Program-made: the position numbers and the translations under genes
Shown here: positions 32,679-42,632 of the stretch, piece after piece
How positions within the stretch are numbered: position 1 is the first letter of the stretch
How the letters are laid out: every line of letters starts with the position of its first letter
From: Bacteroidetes bacterium GWC2_46_850
GTDB taxonomy: Bacteria; Bacteroidota; Bacteroidia; Bacteroidales; Dysgonomonadaceae
NCBI GenBank assembly: GCA_001768325.1
Contig: MENQ01000011.1
Location: 124,001 to 188,000 of the forward strand
Reading direction: 5' to 3'
Length of the DNA: 64,000 nt
The notes under the pieces: model-generated
Told to the model about the DNA's origin: nothing
What the model saw: the letters and a program-made list of their open reading frames with translations, nothing else
The model's database searches: none

Positions 32679-35171
32679 TCATTGAAACAGCCTTCCCAAC
32701 TGGTGTACCACGAGAGCAATAAGCCATGCCAGTCCTGTGGAGTAGAAGACGCTGAATAGGGCCCATTTCCAGGAATGAGACTCCTCCTTGATGGCTGCAA
32801 TGGTTGCAATGCAGGGGAAGTAAATCAGCACGAATAGCAGGAAGCCTGTGATCACCAGCGGGGTGAAGACGGGTGATCCGTCAGGATAAGCTTCAGCCTG
32901 CAACCTGGTTTGTAACGATTGCTGGTCTTCGCTGTCACCCGTATAAAGTACGCCCATGGTGCTGATTACTATTTCTTTGGCAGCCATCCCCGAGAGGAGG
33001 CTTACCGATATCTTCCAGTCGAACCCCAACGGTCTCATCACAGGCACAATGAACTTTCCGATTTTACCGATATAGGAATTTTCCTGATGTGCAGTATTTC
33101 TTGAATGGGCGATATCGGCAAGGAGCAAATCTCTTTCGGTGCGGCTTATTTCGCTGTCACCGAACCTCGCCTCCACCTGTGTTGCCTCTGCCTCAAATAC
33201 AGCATTTTTTTTCCAGTCCTGAGGAAAGTAACCCAGAAACCAGATGACGATGGAGGCGACCAGGATGGGGCCTCCCATCTTTTGGAGATACTGCCGTGAG
33301 CGGTCCCACATATGTGTGATGATCGATTTCGGTGTAGGCATCCTGTAGGGAGGCAGTTCCATCACGAAGGGAGTCTCTTCCTCCCGGAAGAGTGTTCTGC
33401 GAAATAATCGTGCCGTGAAGGCGGCAATCAGGATGCCGAAAGCGTACAATCCCAGCAGGACTAGGCTTGCACGCTCCGGGAAGAAAGCGCCGGCAAAGAG
33501 GATGTAAACCGGTAGGCGGGCGCTGCATGACATGAACGGGACAATGAGCATGGTGATCATGCGGCTGCTGCGGCTTTCAATGGTGCGAGTAGCCATCACG
33601 GCCGGTACATTGCAGCCAAAACCCATGATCAGCGGAATAAATGACTTCCCGTGAAGGCCGATCTTGTGCATCAGCTTATCCATGATGAAGGCAGCACGGG
33701 CCATATATCCGGAGTCCTCCATGAAGGCAATAAAAAGATAGAGGATCACGATGTTGGGCAGGAAGACAATTACACCGCCCACGCCACCTACGATGCCATC
33801 CACAATCAGCGCTTTCAGAGGGCCCTCTGCCATATTCTCACGGATCAGGTTACCCAGTGTTGCCACCAGCCATTCTATCCATTCCATCGGATAATTGCCC
33901 AGACGAAAAGTGGCTTCAAACATCACCCATAGGAAGAGAAAGAAGAACGGAAATCCCAGATATCTGTTTGTGACAATGGAATCGAGCAGTTTTGTCTTTT
34001 CGGCAAAATGAATCTTTTCGGTGAGCGTTTCCTTCAGCCCTCCGGCGATGAAACCGTAGCGGGCGTTGGTGAATGCCGACTCGGGGTCTTCACGCAGTAG
34101 TTTCTCTATATAACTACGTTCCTTGTCCCTGCGGGTGAAAATCTGTTCCCGCATGGGAAGTGTGCGTATGCGACTTTCCACCTCCTTGTCGCCCTCCAGT
34201 AATTTTACGCATACGTACCGCAGGGGCATCTCCCAATTTCCGACCTCACGATGTAGCTCTCTTTCCATGATGGATATCGACTTCTCCAGTACCCTCCCGT
34301 AAGGGATTTGAATCGGCTCCCGACCTTTGGTCAGGTAAACGGCGATTACTTTTTCAAGGAGCTGAGGTATACCTTCCCCTCTCTTGCCCACAGTAGGTAC
34401 AATGGGTGTGTTGATGAGTGTTGAAAATGTTTCATGATCGAACGTGCGACCGCTCTTCTCAAGCTCATCGTACATATTGAGGGCGATGACCATCGGGACT
34501 TGCAGATCCAGCAGCTCGGTTGTAAGATAGAGGTTTCGCTCTAACGCTGATGCAGATACCACATTCACAATCACATCGGGTTTTTCCTCCAACATATATT
34601 TTCTGGCATATAACTCCTCGGGGGTGTATGCGGAAAGTGAATAGGTGCCGGGCAGGTCGACCAGCGTGAAGGAATAGCCATTGTGCTTTAGTGTGCCCTC
34701 CTTGGCGTTAACTGTCACGCCGCTGTAGTTTCCCACGCGTTCGTGTGCACCGGATGCCAGATTGAAAATTGAGGTTTTGCCGGAATTGGGATTACCCAGC
34801 AAAGCCACTTTGATATTTTTTTGTGACGAACGGGAATGATCCGTACGGAAATCACCTGAACCATTGCTTTGGGAAATGGTTACAGGCTCTATCATGTCAT
34901 CCTCCTGCACCACTTCCTGAGAAGATGTTTTTTCCCGCGTTTCCTCCTCGAGCATGGCAATCTCAACCATCACCGCCTCACTACGACGCAGTGATACCTC
35001 ATACTCCATAAGTTCATACTTGATGGGATCTTTCAGCGGGGCGTTCAGCACCGACTTCACCTCCTCACCCCGCACAAATCCCATCTCCAGGATACGTTTC
35101 CTGAAAGCGCCGCTACCATTAACCTTTATGATGTATGCTTTTTGTCCTGTTTGCAGTTCCGACAGACGCAT
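32679..35171 (-). CDS. feoB: ferrous iron transporter, FeoA-FeoB fusion
   Basis: An 830-residue inner-membrane Fe(II) importer. Residues 1-75 are a FeoA-type SH3 domain (MRLSELQTGQKAYIIKVNGS), then a charged linker, then a GTPase domain with GNPNSGKTS at 126-134, switch DLPGTYSL and the base-recognition NMYD. The C-terminal half is the membrane domain with GFGCNVPAVMATRTIESRSSRM, whose Cys is thought to line the iron path. Fusion of FeoA to FeoB is typical of this phylum. It is divergent from fumC across a perfect inverted repeat, a candidate iron-regulator site. Confidence 0.95.
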   Translation of the reverse strand: MRLSELQTGQKAYIIKVNGSGAFRKRILEMGFVRGEEVKSVLNAPLKDPIKYELMEYEVSLRRSEAVMVEIAMLEEETREKTSSQEVVQEDDMIEPVTISQSNGSGDFRTDHSRSSQKNIKVALLGNPNSGKTSIFNLASGAHERVGNYSGVTVNAKEGTLKHNGYSFTLVDLPGTYSLSAYTPEELYARKYMLEEKPDVIVNVVSASALERNLYLTTELLDLQVPMVIALNMYDELEKSGRTFDHETFSTLINTPIVPTVGKRGEGIPQLLEKVIAVYLTKGREPIQIPYGRVLEKSISIMERELHREVGNWEMPLRYVCVKLLEGDKEVESRIRTLPMREQIFTRRDKERSYIEKLLREDPESAFTNARYGFIAGGLKETLTEKIHFAEKTKLLDSIVTNRYLGFPFFFLFLWVMFEATFRLGNYPMEWIEWLVATLGNLIRENMAEGPLKALIVDGIVGGVGGVIVFLPNIVILYLFIAFMEDSGYMARAAFIMDKLMHKIGLHGKSFIPLIMGFGCNVPAVMATRTIESRSSRMITMLIVPFMSCSARLPVYILFAGAFFPERASLVLLGLYAFGILIAAFTARLFRRTLFREEETPFVMELPPYRMPTPKSIITHMWDRSRQYLQKMGGPILVASIVIWFLGYFPQDWKKNAVFEAEATQVEARFGDSEISRTERDLLLADIAHSRNTAHQENSYIGKIGKFIVPVMRPLGFDWKISVSLLSGMAAKEIVISTMGVLYTGDSEDQQSLQTRLQAEAYPDGSPVFTPLVITGFLLFVLIYFPCIATIAAIKEESHSWKWALFSVFYSTGLAWLIALVVHQLGRLFQ

Positions 35172-35194
35172 AAATAAACTCCCTGATTAGCCTG

Positions 35195-35202
35195 CAAAGA
35201 TA
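35195..35202 (-). promoter_or_regulatory. -7 element (TATCTTTG) for feoAB
   Basis: Minus-strand exact TAnnTTTG match, 24 bases upstream of the feoAB ATG. The inverted repeat at 35214-35244 covers the position where a -33 box would be. Confidence 0.55.
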
Positions 35203-35213
35203 CTATTTTTCTC

Positions 35214-35244
35214 TGTATTATTTAAATTAGTTATAAATAATACA
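35214..35244. promoter_or_regulatory. perfect 11-bp inverted repeat between feoAB and fumC
   Basis: TGTATTATTTA (35214-35224) and TAAATAATACA (35234-35244) are exact reverse complements around a 9-base centre. The site lies upstream of both -7 boxes, on the -33 side of each, so one bound repressor could control both genes. Size, AT-richness and the feoAB neighbour suggest a Fur- or DtxR-type iron regulator; that is inference. Confidence 0.6.
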
Positions 35245-35263
35245 TTGTTTGATGTTGTTTTAG

Positions 35264-35271
35264 TATATTTG
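35264..35271 (+). promoter_or_regulatory. -7 element (TATATTTG) for fumC
   Basis: Exact TAnnTTTG match 38 bases before the chosen fumC ATG. The nearest upstream TTG (35245-35247) is 16 bases away, short of the usual spacing. Confidence 0.5.
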
Positions 35272-35309
35272 AAAAATGTATAATGTTACTGGTGAAAAAC
35301 AGATACGAG

Positions 35310-36710
35310 ATGGAATATAGAACTGAAAAAGATACGCTGGGCGAGGTGAAAGTGCCTGCCGATAAGTTATGGGGTGCACAGACAGAACGGTCGCGCAACA
35401 ATTTTAAAATCGGTCCCCCAGGTTCCATGCCGATGGAGATTATATATGGCTTTGCCTATCTGAAAAAAGGTGCAGCCTATGCAAATCATGAACTTGGTAT
35501 CCTGTCACAGGAAAAGCGGGATCTCATTGCAAGGGTGTGCGATGAGATACTGGAAGGAAAGCACGATGATCATTTTCCGCTGGTGATCTGGCAAACCGGA
35601 TCGGGTACACAAAGCAACATGAACCTGAATGAGGTGATTGCCAACCGTGCCCATCAGCTGGCCGGCAAAGTGATCGGAGAAGGAGAAAAGACGCTGCAAC
35701 CCAATGATGATGTGAACAAATCACAGTCTTCCAATGATACTTTCCCCACCGGCATGCATATTGCCTGTTATAAAAAAGTGATTGAGGTAACATTGCCGGG
35801 ATTGAGGCAGCTGCAACGGTCGCTGTCTGCCAAATCAGAAGAGATGGCCGAGGTGGTAAAGATTGGTCGCACCCACCTGATGGATGCGACACCACTTACA
35901 TTGGGACAGGAGTTCAGTGGTTACGCCGCGCAGCTGGCGTTTGGCATTAAAGCCATCGAGCACACGCTGCCCCACCTGTCGGAGCTTGCACTCGGTGGTA
36001 CTGCTGTGGGTACGGGACTGAATACACCCAGGGATTATGATGTGACTGTGGCAAAATATATTGCCGAATTTACCGGTCTGCCTTTTGTCACCGCCAGAAA
36101 CAAATTCGAAGCGCTGGCGGCCCACGATGCCATTGTGGAGACGCATGGTGCACTGAAGCAGGTGGCCGTGTCGCTCAACAAGATTGCGAACGATATCCGC
36201 CTGCTGGCGTCAGGCCCCAGAAGTGGCATCGGCGAGATCATTATTCCAGCCAACGAGCCGGGATCTTCCATTATGCCGGGAAAAGTAAATCCGACCCAGG
36301 CGGAGGCGCTTACCATGGTATGTGCCCAGGTGATGGGTAACGACATGGCGATAGCCATAGGGGGCATGCAGGGCCATTTTGAGCTCAACGTATTCAAGCC
36401 GCTGATGGCAGCTAACTTCCTGCAGAGCGCACAGCTGCTGGGTGATGCGGCAGTATCTTTCGATATACATTGTGTTTCCGGTGTTGAGCCCAACAGGGCC
36501 CGTATCAAAGAACTGCTGGACAACTCGCTGATGCTGGTGACAGCGCTCAACACAAAGATCGGTTATTACAAGGCGGCAGAGATTGCCAATGAAGCGCACA
36601 AAAACGGTACCACCCTCAAAGAGGAAGCGGTGCGGTTGGGATACGTGACACCGGAGGAGTTCGATGAATGGGTAAAACCGGAAGAGATGATCGGTCCCAT
36701 GGATCATTGA
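35310..36710 (+). CDS. fumC: fumarate hydratase, class II (iron-independent)
   Basis: Interconverts fumarate and malate without an iron-sulfur cluster. The protein starts [19 protein letters not shown] and shows [30 protein letters not shown] and the superfamily signature [11 protein letters not shown] near residue 318. Starting at ATG 35310 gives 466 residues, the usual length; the upstream ATG at 35283 would add nine atypical residues. It is divergent from feoAB and is followed 80 bases later by an unrelated fumarase that needs iron. Confidence 0.95.
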   Translation: MEYRTEKDTLGEVKVPADKLWGAQTERSRNNFKIGPPGSMPMEIIYGFAYLKKGAAYANHELGILSQEKRDLIARVCDEILEGKHDDHFPLVIWQTGSGTQSNMNLNEVIANRAHQLAGKVIGEGEKTLQPNDDVNKSQSSNDTFPTGMHIACYKKVIEVTLPGLRQLQRSLSAKSEEMAEVVKIGRTHLMDATPLTLGQEFSGYAAQLAFGIKAIEHTLPHLSELALGGTAVGTGLNTPRDYDVTVAKYIAEFTGLPFVTARNKFEALAAHDAIVETHGALKQVAVSLNKIANDIRLLASGPRSGIGEIIIPANEPGSSIMPGKVNPTQAEALTMVCAQVMGNDMAIAIGGMQGHFELNVFKPLMAANFLQSAQLLGDAAVSFDIHCVSGVEPNRARIKELLDNSLMLVTALNTKIGYYKAAEIANEAHKNGTTLKEEAVRLGYVTPEEFDEWVKPEEMIGPMDH

Positions 36711-36737
36711 CAATGCCGTTTTTTATTTGTATTTTTG
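36707..36737 (+). promoter_or_regulatory. promoter of the class I fumarase
   Basis: TTG at 36707-36709 overlaps the end of fumC; after a 20-base gap comes TATTTTTG at 36730-36737. The class I fumarase can therefore be transcribed separately from fumC. Confidence 0.65.
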
Positions 36738-36790
36738 CCACTAAATTAACAAACCGGATCATCATCCAAACGATTATAACCAATTTTCTT

Positions 36791-38431
36791 ATGGCAAATA
36801 AACCATTCAGGTATCAGTCGCCTTTTCCCATGTCGAAGGACCAGACTGACTATTATCTGCTCACCAAAGAGCATGTTTCTGTATCAGAATTTGAAGGAAA
36901 AGAGATCCTCAAAGTTTCCAAAGAGGGGTTGACATTGATGGCGCAAACCGCCTTCCGCGATGTGGAGTTTCTGCTACGTCCGGAGCACCAGGAGCAGGTA
37001 GCCAAAATCCTCAGCGACCCCGAAGCAAGCGAAAACGACAAATTTGTGGCACTCACCTTTCTGCGCAACGCAGAGATATCGGCCAAGGGAATTCTTCCCT
37101 TCTGCCAGGATACCGGTACGGCCATCATCATGGGCAAGAAAGGACAGCAGGTGTGGACCGAAGGGAACGATGAGGAAGCGCTTTCGGAAGGGGTCTACAA
37201 CACGTTTGTCAATGAAAACCTGCGTTACTCCCAGAATGCTCCGCTAAACATGTACGATGAGGTCAATACTGGCACCAACCTGCCGGCACAGATCGACCTC
37301 TATGCGGTGCAGGGAAATGAGTACAACTTCCTCTGCATTGCCAAGGGAGGTGGCTCTGCCAACAAGACCTATCTCTACCAGGAGACCAAGGCACTGCTTA
37401 CCCCTGGAAAACTGGAAGCCTTCCTGATTGAGAAGATGAAGTCGCTCGGCACCGCTGCCTGCCCGCCCTATCACCTGGCGTTTGTGATTGGCGGTACGTC
37501 GGCAGAAGCGAACCTGAAGACGGTGAAGCTGGCCTCTGCCAAATATTATGACAACCTGCCCACCGAGGGAAATGAATTGGGACAGGCATTTAGAGACATT
37601 GAGCTGGAAAACCGGCTAAAGAAAGCTTCCGAGGAGTTGGGCCTGGGTGCACAGTTCGGTGGAAAATATTTTGCACACGACGTACGGGTGATTCGTCTGC
37701 CACGTCATGGTGCTTCCTGCCCGGTGGGGATGGGTGTCTCCTGCTCGGCCGACCGCAACATCAAGGCGAAGATCAACCGCGACGGGATATGGATCGAAAA
37801 AATGGAAGACAACCCGGCACGGCTTATTCCGGAGGAATATCGTCAGGCAGGTGAGGGAGGCGGTGTGAAAATCGATCTGAACAGACCCATGAACGAAATA
37901 CTGGCAGAACTCTCCAAATACCCGGTATCTACCCGTCTTTCGCTGAACGGTACCATCATCGTGGGACGTGATATCGCCCACGCGAAATTGAAAGAACGGA
38001 TTGATCGGGGTGAAGGACTGCCACAGTATATCAAGGATCATCCCATCTATTATGCCGGACCGGCAAAGACACCGGCAGGGTATGCCTCCGGATCGATGGG
38101 GCCCACCACTGCCGGACGCATGGACTCCTACGTGGATCTGTTCCAGTCACATGGCGGTAGCATGATCATGCTGGCCAAAGGCAATCGCAGTCAGCAGGTG
38201 ACCGATGCCTGCAAAAAATATGGCGGCTTCTACCTGGGTAGCATCGGCGGACCTGCCGCGATCCTGGCGCAGGAGAGCATCAGGAGCCTGGAATGTCTGG
38301 AGTATCCCGAACTGGGTATGGAGGCCATCTGGAAGATTGAAGTGGAAGATTTCCCAGCTTTCATCCTGGTGGACGACAAGGGGAACGATTTTTTCAAAGT
38401 GGTGACGCAGCCCAATTGTGCGATGGGATAA
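36791..38431 (+). CDS. fumarate hydratase, class I (4Fe-4S)
   Basis: Iron-sulfur fumarase of the single-chain FumA/FumB type, 546 residues from the ATG at 36791 (start [18 protein letters not shown]). The cluster Cys are expected in [21 protein letters not shown] and [17 protein letters not shown]. The C-terminal half contains [20 protein letters not shown] and [10 protein letters not shown], the beta-domain motifs. The frame is open upstream to 36668 through fumC, but that extension precedes the gene's own promoter. The enzyme is oxygen-sensitive, unlike the neighbouring FumC. Confidence 0.94.
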   Translation: MANKPFRYQSPFPMSKDQTDYYLLTKEHVSVSEFEGKEILKVSKEGLTLMAQTAFRDVEFLLRPEHQEQVAKILSDPEASENDKFVALTFLRNAEISAKGILPFCQDTGTAIIMGKKGQQVWTEGNDEEALSEGVYNTFVNENLRYSQNAPLNMYDEVNTGTNLPAQIDLYAVQGNEYNFLCIAKGGGSANKTYLYQETKALLTPGKLEAFLIEKMKSLGTAACPPYHLAFVIGGTSAEANLKTVKLASAKYYDNLPTEGNELGQAFRDIELENRLKKASEELGLGAQFGGKYFAHDVRVIRLPRHGASCPVGMGVSCSADRNIKAKINRDGIWIEKMEDNPARLIPEEYRQAGEGGGVKIDLNRPMNEILAELSKYPVSTRLSLNGTIIVGRDIAHAKLKERIDRGEGLPQYIKDHPIYYAGPAKTPAGYASGSMGPTTAGRMDSYVDLFQSHGGSMIMLAKGNRSQQVTDACKKYGGFYLGSIGGPAAILAQESIRSLECLEYPELGMEAIWKIEVEDFPAFILVDDKGNDFFKVVTQPNCAMG

Positions 38432-38445
38432 GATGCAGCTGAGGT

Positions 38446-38473
38446 AATAAATTTTCAAACAGAATTTATTTTT
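38446..38473 (+). terminator. weak AT-rich terminator after the class I fumarase
   Basis: AATAAATT (38446-38453) and AATTTATT (38463-38470) form a perfect 8-bp A/T stem followed by TTT. It is weak for an intrinsic terminator. Confidence 0.35.
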
Positions 38474-38496
38474 AAATCTCTTAAACAATAAGAATA

Positions 38497-41046
38497 ATGA
38501 AAAAATCGATATTGGTTTGTATCGGTCTCATTGTCGGCCTATCCCTTTCGTGGGGACAGGCCAGGACACAGCTGACGCTGGAGAAAGGGTGGAAGTTCAC
38601 GCGGGAAGATAACAGCCGCGCATCGGAAGTCGGTTTCGACGACAGCAGCTGGCAATCGGTGCGGGTGCCGCACGACTGGGCCATCTACGGCCCCTTCGAC
38701 AAGCAGAACGACATTCACCGCATGGCGATCGTGCAGGACGGACAGACCACCGCCATTGAGCACTATGGCCGCACCGGCGGTCTCCCCTTCACCGGGGTGG
38801 GATGGTACCGGAATAGCTTCTCAATCCCTGATTTCAGGGATGATAAAAGAGTAACCATACAATTTGACGGAGCCATGAGCAATGCCCGGGTTTTTGTCAA
38901 CGGGAAAGAGGCTGGTTACTGGCCTAATGGCTATAATACCTTTTATTTCGATATTACTGAACTGCTTAATAGTGACGGGCAAAACAATACACTGGCGGTG
39001 AGACTTGAGAATTTCAATGAGCAGTCACGTTGGTATCCCGGTGCCGGACTGTACCGGAATGTGCATCTGATTACAACTTATCAGGCACGTATTCCCGTAT
39101 GGGGGACATACGTAACGACTCCCGTAGTGAACGACGAATTTGCCCGTGTAAAAGTGCGGACAAAACTACAACAGGGCGAAATACCCTCCGAAGATGTTTT
39201 TTTTAAACTGAAGACATCAATCCTCGATCCCTCCGGAAAGGTGGTGGCAGTAGCCGAAGATGCGTTCACGAGATACGACGAGGAAGAGATGGAGCAGACA
39301 CTTATTGTAGAAAAACCTTTGTTGTGGGATATCCGACAACCCAATCTCTACAAAGTAAATTCGGTACTGAGCAGGATTGAGAGGAGCGTCAGGCAAGAAG
39401 ACAACAAAACCACCACAACTGAGATGGCCAGGTCCGTAGATGAATATACGACTCCTTTTGGTATCCGGACTATTGAAGTGGTGGCGAACGAAGGATTTTA
39501 CCTGAACGGCCGGAAAATCAAGTTCCAGGGTGCCTGCATGCACCATGACCTGGGACCTTTGGGAGGTGCCGTGAACGAGGCAGCCATCCGCCGTCAGATC
39601 CGCATCCTGCAGGATATGGGTGTAAATGCCATCCGCACCTCACACAACATGCCGGCGCCGGAGTATGTGCGCATTGCCGACGAGATGGGGATGATGCTGA
39701 TGGTGGAGACCTTCGACGAGTGGGCCATCCCCAAGGTGAAGAATGGTTATAACCGATATTTCAAGGAGTGGGCGGAGAAGGATGTCACAAACCTGTTGCA
39801 TCATTACCGCAACAATCCCAGTGTGGTGATGTGGTGTATTGGGAACGAGGTGGAAGAACAGAGCAACCCGCAAGGGGCGAAGGTAGCCCGTTATCTGCAG
39901 GATATCTGTCACCGCGAAGATCCCACCCGTCCCGTGACAAACGGCATGGACCGTGTGGATCAGGTCCTCTCCAATTATATGGCTGCCATCATGGATGTGC
40001 CCGGATTCAACTACCGTTCTTTCCGCTATCAGGAAGCTTATGAAAAGCTGCCCCAGCAGATTATTCTGGGTAGTGAAACCACATCTGCTTTAAGTTCCCG
40101 CGGGGTATATAAATTCCCGGTGCAGAGAAAAGCGATGGCACTGTACGAGGATCACCAGGCTTCCTCCTATGACCTGGAACATGCCAGCTGGTCGAATTTG
40201 CCGGAAGATGATTTTATCCAGCATGATGATCTGCCCTACACCATGGGTGAATTTATATGGACCGGCTTCGACTATCTGGGCGAGCCCACACCCTACTACA
40301 GCAACTGGCCCAGTCACAGTTCCCTCTTTGGAGCGGTAGATCTGGCAGGCATACCCAAGGATCGTTTTTACCTCTATCGTAGCCACTGGAACAAAGAGGT
40401 CGAAACACTTCATATCCTGCCTCACTGGAACTGGAAAGGACGTGAGGGTGAGGTGACGCCCGTTTTCGTCTACACCAGTTACCCTTCTGCCGAACTGTTT
40501 ATCAATGGCAAAAGCCAGGGAAGGCAGTCAAAGGACCTGTCAGTTCCGCTCGATGGCAGTTATACAAAAGAAGCACAGCAGTCGCTGGAACGTCAGAAAC
40601 GATACAGGCTGATGTGGATGGACACGAAATATGAGCCGGGTACCGTGAGGGTGGTAGCTTACGATGAGAAGGGCAATGTGGCCGCGGAGAAGGAAATCCG
40701 TACTGCAGGAAAACCCCACCGTCTGGTTTTGGAGGCCGACAGAAAAGTGATCAGTGCCGATGGGAAGGACCTTTCGTTCATTACTGTGTCGGTGGTTGAT
40801 AAAAACGGCAATCCCTGTGCAACGGTGAACGACCTGGTTACTTTTAAAGTAAAGGGAGCCGGTACATACCGTGCCGGTGCCAATGGCGATCCCGCCAGCC
40901 TCGACCTGTTTCACCTGTCACAGATGCATCTCTTTAACGGGAAACTGGTTGCCATCGTAGAATCCACCGAACAACCGGGCACCATTATCCTGGAGGCAAC
41001 TGCCAGAGGATTGCAAAAAGCTTCGGTCAATATTCAGACAAAGTAG
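38497..41046 (+). CDS. GH2 beta-galactosidase-like glycoside hydrolase, exported
   Basis: An 849-residue GH2 enzyme with a signal peptide (MKKSILVCIGLIVGLSLSWG). The N-terminal sugar-binding domain includes RVPHDWAIYGPFD and FDGAMSNARVFVNGKEAGYW, then an immunoglobulin-like domain, then the catalytic barrel: acid/base Glu451 in WCIGNEVEEQ and probable nucleophile Glu527 in LGSETTSALSS. C-terminal beta domains complete it. GH2 includes beta-galactosidases, glucuronidases and mannosidases; the closest look is beta-galactosidase. The first 270 bases are GC-rich (41/60 in line 38641-38700) and the composition falls abruptly near 38810 (23/60 in line 38941-39000), suggesting a recombinant 5' end. 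Confidence 0.88.
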   Translation: MKKSILVCIGLIVGLSLSWGQARTQLTLEKGWKFTREDNSRASEVGFDDSSWQSVRVPHDWAIYGPFDKQNDIHRMAIVQDGQTTAIEHYGRTGGLPFTGVGWYRNSFSIPDFRDDKRVTIQFDGAMSNARVFVNGKEAGYWPNGYNTFYFDITELLNSDGQNNTLAVRLENFNEQSRWYPGAGLYRNVHLITTYQARIPVWGTYVTTPVVNDEFARVKVRTKLQQGEIPSEDVFFKLKTSILDPSGKVVAVAEDAFTRYDEEEMEQTLIVEKPLLWDIRQPNLYKVNSVLSRIERSVRQEDNKTTTTEMARSVDEYTTPFGIRTIEVVANEGFYLNGRKIKFQGACMHHDLGPLGGAVNEAAIRRQIRILQDMGVNAIRTSHNMPAPEYVRIADEMGMMLMVETFDEWAIPKVKNGYNRYFKEWAEKDVTNLLHHYRNNPSVVMWCIGNEVEEQSNPQGAKVARYLQDICHREDPTRPVTNGMDRVDQVLSNYMAAIMDVPGFNYRSFRYQEAYEKLPQQIILGSETTSALSSRGVYKFPVQRKAMALYEDHQASSYDLEHASWSNLPEDDFIQHDDLPYTMGEFIWTGFDYLGEPTPYYSNWPSHSSLFGAVDLAGIPKDRFYLYRSHWNKEVETLHILPHWNWKGREGEVTPVFVYTSYPSAELFINGKSQGRQSKDLSVPLDGSYTKEAQQSLERQKRYRLMWMDTKYEPGTVRVVAYDEKGNVAAEKEIRTAGKPHRLVLEADRKVISADGKDLSFITVSVVDKNGNPCATVNDLVTFKVKGAGTYRAGANGDPASLDLFHLSQMHLFNGKLVAIVESTEQPGTIILEATARGLQKASVNIQTK

Positions 41047-41072
41047 TTCGGCATCATATAGAATAACAGGAG

Positions 41073-41098
41073 CGCCCCATCGAAAGGTGGGGCGTTTT
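41073..41098 (+). terminator. intrinsic terminator after the GH2 gene
   Basis: A 9-bp stem (41073-41081 with 41086-41094, one T-G pair) capped by a GAAA loop and followed by TTTT. Confidence 0.85.
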
Positions 41099-41101
41099 GT
41101 C

Positions 41102-41109
41102 TATCTTTG
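41102..41109 (+). promoter_or_regulatory. -7 element (TATCTTTG) for the RlmD-like gene
   Basis: Exact TAnnTTTG match placed directly after the terminator of the GH2 gene, 19 bases before the ATG at 41129. The expected -33 position falls inside the terminator stem and shows no TTTG. Confidence 0.45.
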
Positions 41110-41128
41110 TATTCCAAATAATGAATTG

Positions 41129-42538
41129 ATGGCAAGAAAGAGAAAAGAACTCCCCCGGCTGGAGTCGGTACTTATCACCGACGTAGCTGCTGAGGGCAAA
41201 GCAATTGCAAAGGTGGATGGCATGGCTGTTTTTGTGCCGTATGCTGTACCGGGCGATGTGGTGGACCTACAGCTGACACGCAAAAAGAACAGCTACGCTG
41301 AGGGCAGGGTGGTGCGCTTCGAAAAATATTCCGAAGACAGGATAACCCCTTTTTGCAACCATTTCGGTGTGTGTGGAGGGTGCAAATGGCAGCAGCTTCC
41401 TTATAGTGAACAACTGAAATATAAACAGAAACAGGTGCAGGATAGCCTGGAGCGTATCGGTAAAATCAATTTGCCCGAAATAACTCCTATTCTGGGAGCA
41501 CCCAGAGATACTTTCTACCGGAATAAACTGGAGTTTACCTTTTCCAATAAGCGATGGCTCACTGAAGAGGAGATCAGTTCCGACCGGGAGTTTGACCAGA
41601 TGAATGCCGTAGGTTTTCATATTCCGGGAATGTTCGACAAGGTGCTTGATATTGACAAGTGCTGGCTGATGGATGATCTCTCTAATCAAATCAGAAATTC
41701 TATACGGGAGTTCTGTCTGGAGAATGAATATTCTTTTTTCGATCTTCGTAATCAGCAGGGACTGATGCGCACCCTGATGATTCGCAACAGTTCCATTGGC
41801 GAATGGATGGTGATTGTGGTTTTTTATGAAGACGATCAGGAGAAGAGGGAGAAATTAATGGAACATCTTGCTCTTCAGTTTCTGCAAATTACCGCTCTGC
41901 TCTACATCATCAACCAGAAAGCAAACGATACCATTACCGACCAGGAGGTGCTGGTTTGGAAGGGGCGCGACCATATTGTTGAAGAGATGGAAGGCCTGCG
42001 ATTCCGCATTGGCCCCAAGTCGTTCTATCAGACCAACAGCGAACAGGCATATCACCTCTATGAGGTGGCACGTAGTTTCGCGCAGCTCACAGGCGATGAG
42101 CTGGTGTACGACCTTTATACCGGTACGGGTACCATCGCCAACTTCGTGGCACGCAATGCCAGGGAAGTTATTGGGATAGAGTACGTGGAGGAAGCGATTG
42201 CAGACGCGAAAGTGAATTCAGCAATTAACCAAATCGAAAATACACGCTTTTATGCCGGTGATATGAAGGATGTGCTTACTGAGGAGTTTATCGCAGCGCA
42301 TGGTCATCCCGATGTAATCATTACCGATCCGCCCCGCGCCGGGATGCACGAAGATGTGGTCAACGCCATTTTGCTTGCTGAGCCGCAAAGAATTGTCTAC
42401 GTGAGTTGCAATCCAGCTACACAGGCACGCGACCTGAGTCTGATGGACGCCAAATACAGGGTGACCCGTGTACAACCGGTAGATATGTTCCCTCATACCC
42501 ATCATGTAGAGAATGTGGTGTTGCTGGAGAAAAAATAG
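41129..42538 (+). CDS. rlmD: 23S rRNA uracil-C5 methyltransferase, RlmD/RumA-like
   Basis: SAM-dependent RNA methyltransferase of 469 residues. An N-terminal TRAM domain (ITDVAAEGKAIAKVDGMAVF) is followed by an iron-sulfur site with Cys76, Cys82 and Cys85 in FCNHFGVCGGCKW and a fourth Cys in DIDKCWLMDD. The SAM loop is VYDLYTGTGTIANFVA and the catalytic Cys is in VYVSCNPATQARD. The ATG at 41129 fits the -7 box at 41102-41109; the longer frame from 41087 overlaps the terminator and is rejected. Which uracil is methylated cannot be read from sequence. Confidence 0.92.
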   Translation: MARKRKELPRLESVLITDVAAEGKAIAKVDGMAVFVPYAVPGDVVDLQLTRKKNSYAEGRVVRFEKYSEDRITPFCNHFGVCGGCKWQQLPYSEQLKYKQKQVQDSLERIGKINLPEITPILGAPRDTFYRNKLEFTFSNKRWLTEEEISSDREFDQMNAVGFHIPGMFDKVLDIDKCWLMDDLSNQIRNSIREFCLENEYSFFDLRNQQGLMRTLMIRNSSIGEWMVIVVFYEDDQEKREKLMEHLALQFLQITALLYIINQKANDTITDQEVLVWKGRDHIVEEMEGLRFRIGPKSFYQTNSEQAYHLYEVARSFAQLTGDELVYDLYTGTGTIANFVARNAREVIGIEYVEEAIADAKVNSAINQIENTRFYAGDMKDVLTEEFIAAHGHPDVIITDPPRAGMHEDVVNAILLAEPQRIVYVSCNPATQARDLSLMDAKYRVTRVQPVDMFPHTHHVENVVLLEKK

Positions 42539-42632
42539 TTATAAGTTCCTAGTCCTAAATAATTTTCGTATATATTGAGGATTAAGTTATATTCCAAAAA
42601 ATATTTTATAACTTGCGAAAATAAAAGTGTTT

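Noticed and set aside
32468-32809. A 113-codon minus-strand frame covering the FeoB-associated peptide
   Set aside because: Its upstream part overlaps the end of feoAB out of frame; only the last 53 codons, from the ATG at 32629, make a sensible protein.
36668-36790. Extended N-terminus of the class I fumarase overlapping fumC
   Set aside because: It precedes the gene's promoter and has no family similarity.
41087-41128. Extended N-terminus of the RlmD-like protein
   Set aside because: The extension overlaps the terminator and -7 box, so translation begins at 41129.
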